From Holdemanella sp. (GTDB taxonomy: Bacteria > Bacillota_I > Bacilli_A > Erysipelotrichales > Erysipelotrichaceae), in the NCBI GenBank assembly GCA_021442845.1, contig JABUSD010000413.1:1-8924 (forward strand): DNA of 8,924 nucleotides. Direction: 5' to 3'. The notes below the pieces were generated by a model. The model was not told the origin of the DNA. It worked only from the letters and a program-made list of their open reading frames with translations, and ran no database searches. The position numbers and the translations under genes are program-made. Below, in pieces: positions 7,334-8,924 of this stretch. Numbering within the stretch: position 1 is the stretch's first letter; every line of letters starts with the position of its first letter.

Positions 7334-8500
7334 ATGATTAAAAGGTCTATTGCGGATAAGATAAGGAAAAGTATGCTGCAGGTTCCGGTTGTTACAATAC
7401 TAGGACCCCGTCAGGCAGGAAAAACCACATTGGTAAAAGAATTGTATCCAGAGTATACTTATGTGAACCTTGAAGATAGAACAACAAGAGAACTCGCAGA
7501 AAATGATTATATTGGCTTCTTTAAGAAATACAGTGAACCAATGATCATTGATGAGGTGCAACGTGTTCCTGAACTTCTTTCTGCGATTCAGGTCAAGGTG
7601 GATGAGGACAGAAGAAAAAACGGAAGATTTATTCTGACAGGAAGTCATCAACCTCGTTTAAGAGAAGCGGTTGCACAGTCACTTGCCGGGAGAACGACAA
7701 TACACACATTGTATCCTTTGAGCCTTGAAGAAATTAAAGGCAGTGGCAAACTAGAAGAAATTGATGACAATATCGTCCGTGGGTTTATGCCAGAATTATA
7801 TCTGGACAATGCCAGAGATCCTGATGTGTATTACAGGGATTATCTTGATACCTATATTGAAAAGGACTTACGGCAAATGGTTGCGGTAAAAGACTTAAAT
7901 GCATTCCTTCGGTTTTTGACATTGCTTGCTGGAAGAGTAGGACAGATTGTGAATCTGTCAGGTATGTCGGGTGAAGTTGGCGTTTCTTCAACTACACTGT
8001 CAGAATGGCTCTCTGTATTAGAAGATTCCTTTGTTGTATTTCGTCTGCAACCTTATTTTTCAAACATCAGTAAGCGAATTGTAAAATCACCAAAAGTATA
8101 CTTTGTTGAACCAGGGCTGGCTGCTTACCTGCTTGGAATAGAAAGTGCACGCCAGGCTTCAAGAGACCCGCTTAGGGGAAATCTTTTTGAAAACATTGTT
8201 GTGCTTGAAGCCGTTAAAACAAGACTTAATGACAATAAAGAACCAAATCTTTTTTATATGAGAACGGAAAAAGGTGTTGAAGTAGATATGATACTAAAAA
8301 AAGAAGGAATTTTATATCCATTTGAAATAAAGTCTGCTATGACACCAAATAGTAATTTTTCTAAAAATATGAAGCTGTTTTGCGGTAGTGAACCTACCGC
8401 AGGTAAAATGACGGTAATTTATTGTGGTGATGATTATGAATCCTTTCAAGGCTGTAGATATATTCACTATACAGAGATTGCAGATATTATAAGAGAGTGA
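7334..8500 (+). CDS. AAA-type ATPase with C-terminal DUF4143 region
   Basis: This 388-residue protein belongs to the common 'ATP-binding protein / DUF4143' family. The ATPase domain occupies about residues 1-200: Walker A GPRQAGKTT (24-32, K30), Walker B MIIDEVQ (70-76, D73/E74) and a sensor-like FILTGSHQ. A helical middle follows with SGMSGEVGVSSTTLSEWL, which looks like a winged-helix segment. The C-terminal part (about 280-388) has LFENIVVLEAV, then VEVDMIL (D318) and FEIKSA (E331, K333), a D...ExK arrangement like the PD-(D/E)XK nuclease fold. Family members are widespread, patchily distributed and of poorly defined function; nuclease activity is not established here. Length is normal and the gene is intact. 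It is transcribed alone from a promoter embedded in an inverted repeat. No toxin, antitoxin or mobile gene is beside it, so context gives no specific role. Confidence 0.88.
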   Translation: MIKRSIADKIRKSMLQVPVVTILGPRQAGKTTLVKELYPEYTYVNLEDRTTRELAENDYIGFFKKYSEPMIIDEVQRVPELLSAIQVKVDEDRRKNGRFILTGSHQPRLREAVAQSLAGRTTIHTLYPLSLEEIKGSGKLEEIDDNIVRGFMPELYLDNARDPDVYYRDYLDTYIEKDLRQMVAVKDLNAFLRFLTLLAGRVGQIVNLSGMSGEVGVSSTTLSEWLSVLEDSFVVFRLQPYFSNISKRIVKSPKVYFVEPGLAAYLLGIESARQASRDPLRGNLFENIVVLEAVKTRLNDNKEPNLFYMRTEKGVEVDMILKKEGILYPFEIKSAMTPNSNFSKNMKLFCGSEPTAGKMTVIYCGDDYESFQGCRYIHYTEIADIIRE

Positions 8501-8596
8501 AATATGGTATAGGATATTTTGAAACGGTGAGGATTTATTGATAAGTTTCTTTTATGAAAAATGTTAAATTTAGTACTATTGTTTAGATGAAAGATG

Positions 8597-8637
8597 GGAT
8601 AAATCCATGAATAAAATTAATACATGGATTTTTATCC
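8597..8637. repeat. Long hairpin between the ATPase gene and the last gene
   Basis: GGATAAATCCATG (8597-8609) pairs with CATGGATTTTTATCC (8623-8637) apart from two extra Ts bulged on the right, around a 13-base AT-rich loop. It could terminate the ATPase transcript (about 100 bases after its stop) although the T run is inside the stem, or act on the downstream promoter. Confidence 0.6.
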
Positions 8638-8679
8638 TGACAGATGGCAATATTGACTATGTTTTTATACAATGCTAAA

Positions 8680-8688
8680 TGATATAAT
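8680..8688 (+). promoter_or_regulatory. Extended -10 promoter of the last gene
   Basis: TGATATAAT (TG 8680-8681, TATAAT 8683-8688) is a consensus extended -10. The upstream TTGACT (8653-8658) is 24 bases away, too far for a normal -35. AAAGGAGA (8703-8710) follows, 9 bases before ATG 8720. Confidence 0.65.
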
Positions 8689-8719
8689 TATAGAGAAGAT
8701 TTAAAGGAGAGATTTATAT

Positions 8720-8923
8720 ATGAAAAAAGTAGTATCATGTATATTTGCATTGTCTTTGTTTTTTGGTTTCCTTCCTGTAAAAACAATGGCAAATGAAGGG
8801 GATATAGAGATTAACAGTCTAAATTTTCCAGATGCCACATTTAGACAATACGTATTCGATAATTTTGATACAGACCAGAATAATCTTCTTTCAGCTGATG
8901 AAAGAACCATTCTTTGTGCTTAA
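8720..8923 (+). CDS. Short secreted protein with EF-hand-like loop; possibly a broken LRR surface protein
   Basis: The frame encodes 67 residues ending at TAA 8921-8923, one base before the window edge. Residues 1-24 are a Sec signal peptide (probable cleavage after TMA, A24). The mature part has INSLNFPDATFRQYV and then DTDQNNLLSADE (50-61), which matches the 12-residue EF-hand calcium loop (D50, D52, N54, S58, E61). In Firmicutes and related gut bacteria this FPD.xFR.YV...DTD....LS..E block is typically the start of large secreted leucine-rich-repeat proteins. The stop only six residues after the loop therefore suggests either a nonsense or frameshift mutation (pseudogene) or a genuinely small protein. 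The rest lies outside the window, so this cannot be settled. The promoter and ribosome binding site are good, so the start is well supported. Confidence 0.7.
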   Translation: MKKVVSCIFALSLFFGFLPVKTMANEGDIEINSLNFPDATFRQYVFDNFDTDQNNLLSADERTILCA

Positions 8924-8924
8924 T

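Noticed and set aside
7113..7337. Open frame of 74 codons ending in an ATGA overlap with the ATPase gene
   Set aside because: It has no ribosome binding site, no recognisable sequence or signal, and it spans three strong inverted repeats plus the ATPase promoter. The overlap with the next start is most likely chance.

Overview
The window comes from a low-GC Gram-positive (Firmicutes-type) chromosome. Supporting signs are AT-rich DNA, AGGAGG-type ribosome binding sites, sigma-A-like promoters with TATAAT boxes, lipobox and Sec signal peptides, repeat-rich surface proteins of the choline/glucan-binding type, and every gene on one strand. TGA is used as a stop (5860-5862, 8498-8500), so this is not a mollicute with the altered code. 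The protein mix would fit a gut or oral Erysipelotrichia-like organism, but that placement is an impression from protein style, not a demonstrated assignment.

Layout, all genes on the + strand. (1) 1-142: the last 38 codons of an upstream surface-protein-like gene and its terminator. (2) 257-3742: a tight three-gene operon encoding a lipoprotein, a multi-pass acyltransferase-3 family membrane protein, and a 587-residue secreted protein with many cell-wall-binding repeats followed by a transglutaminase-like domain. It has an extended -10 promoter at the front and a strong terminator at the end. All three products act at the cell envelope, so this is the most distinctive functional unit here. 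(3) 3805-5252: a monocistronic enolase gene with a near-consensus promoter, its own terminator and codon use typical of very high expression. (4) 5266-7049: a HAD-family phosphatase-like gene, apparently read from a leaderless transcript, overlapping by 4 nt an RlmD/TrmA-family RNA uracil-C5 methyltransferase with four candidate Fe-S cysteines and no TRAM domain. (5) 7050-7333: a 284-base non-coding stretch unusually rich in inverted repeats. One is a perfect 14-bp repeat overlapping the apparent -35 box of the next gene. (6) 7334-8500: a stand-alone AAA-type ATPase with a C-terminal DUF4143/PD-(D/E)XK-like region. (7) 8597-8924: a hairpin, an extended -10 promoter and a short secreted protein with an EF-hand-like loop. 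It reads into an in-frame stop at the window edge and looks like the head of a leucine-rich-repeat type surface protein.

No tRNA, rRNA, CRISPR array, transposase or phage gene was seen. Nothing here clearly amounts to a new defence or mobile system. The best leads are the envelope operon, the palindrome-promoter arrangement before the ATPase, and the leaderless HAD start.
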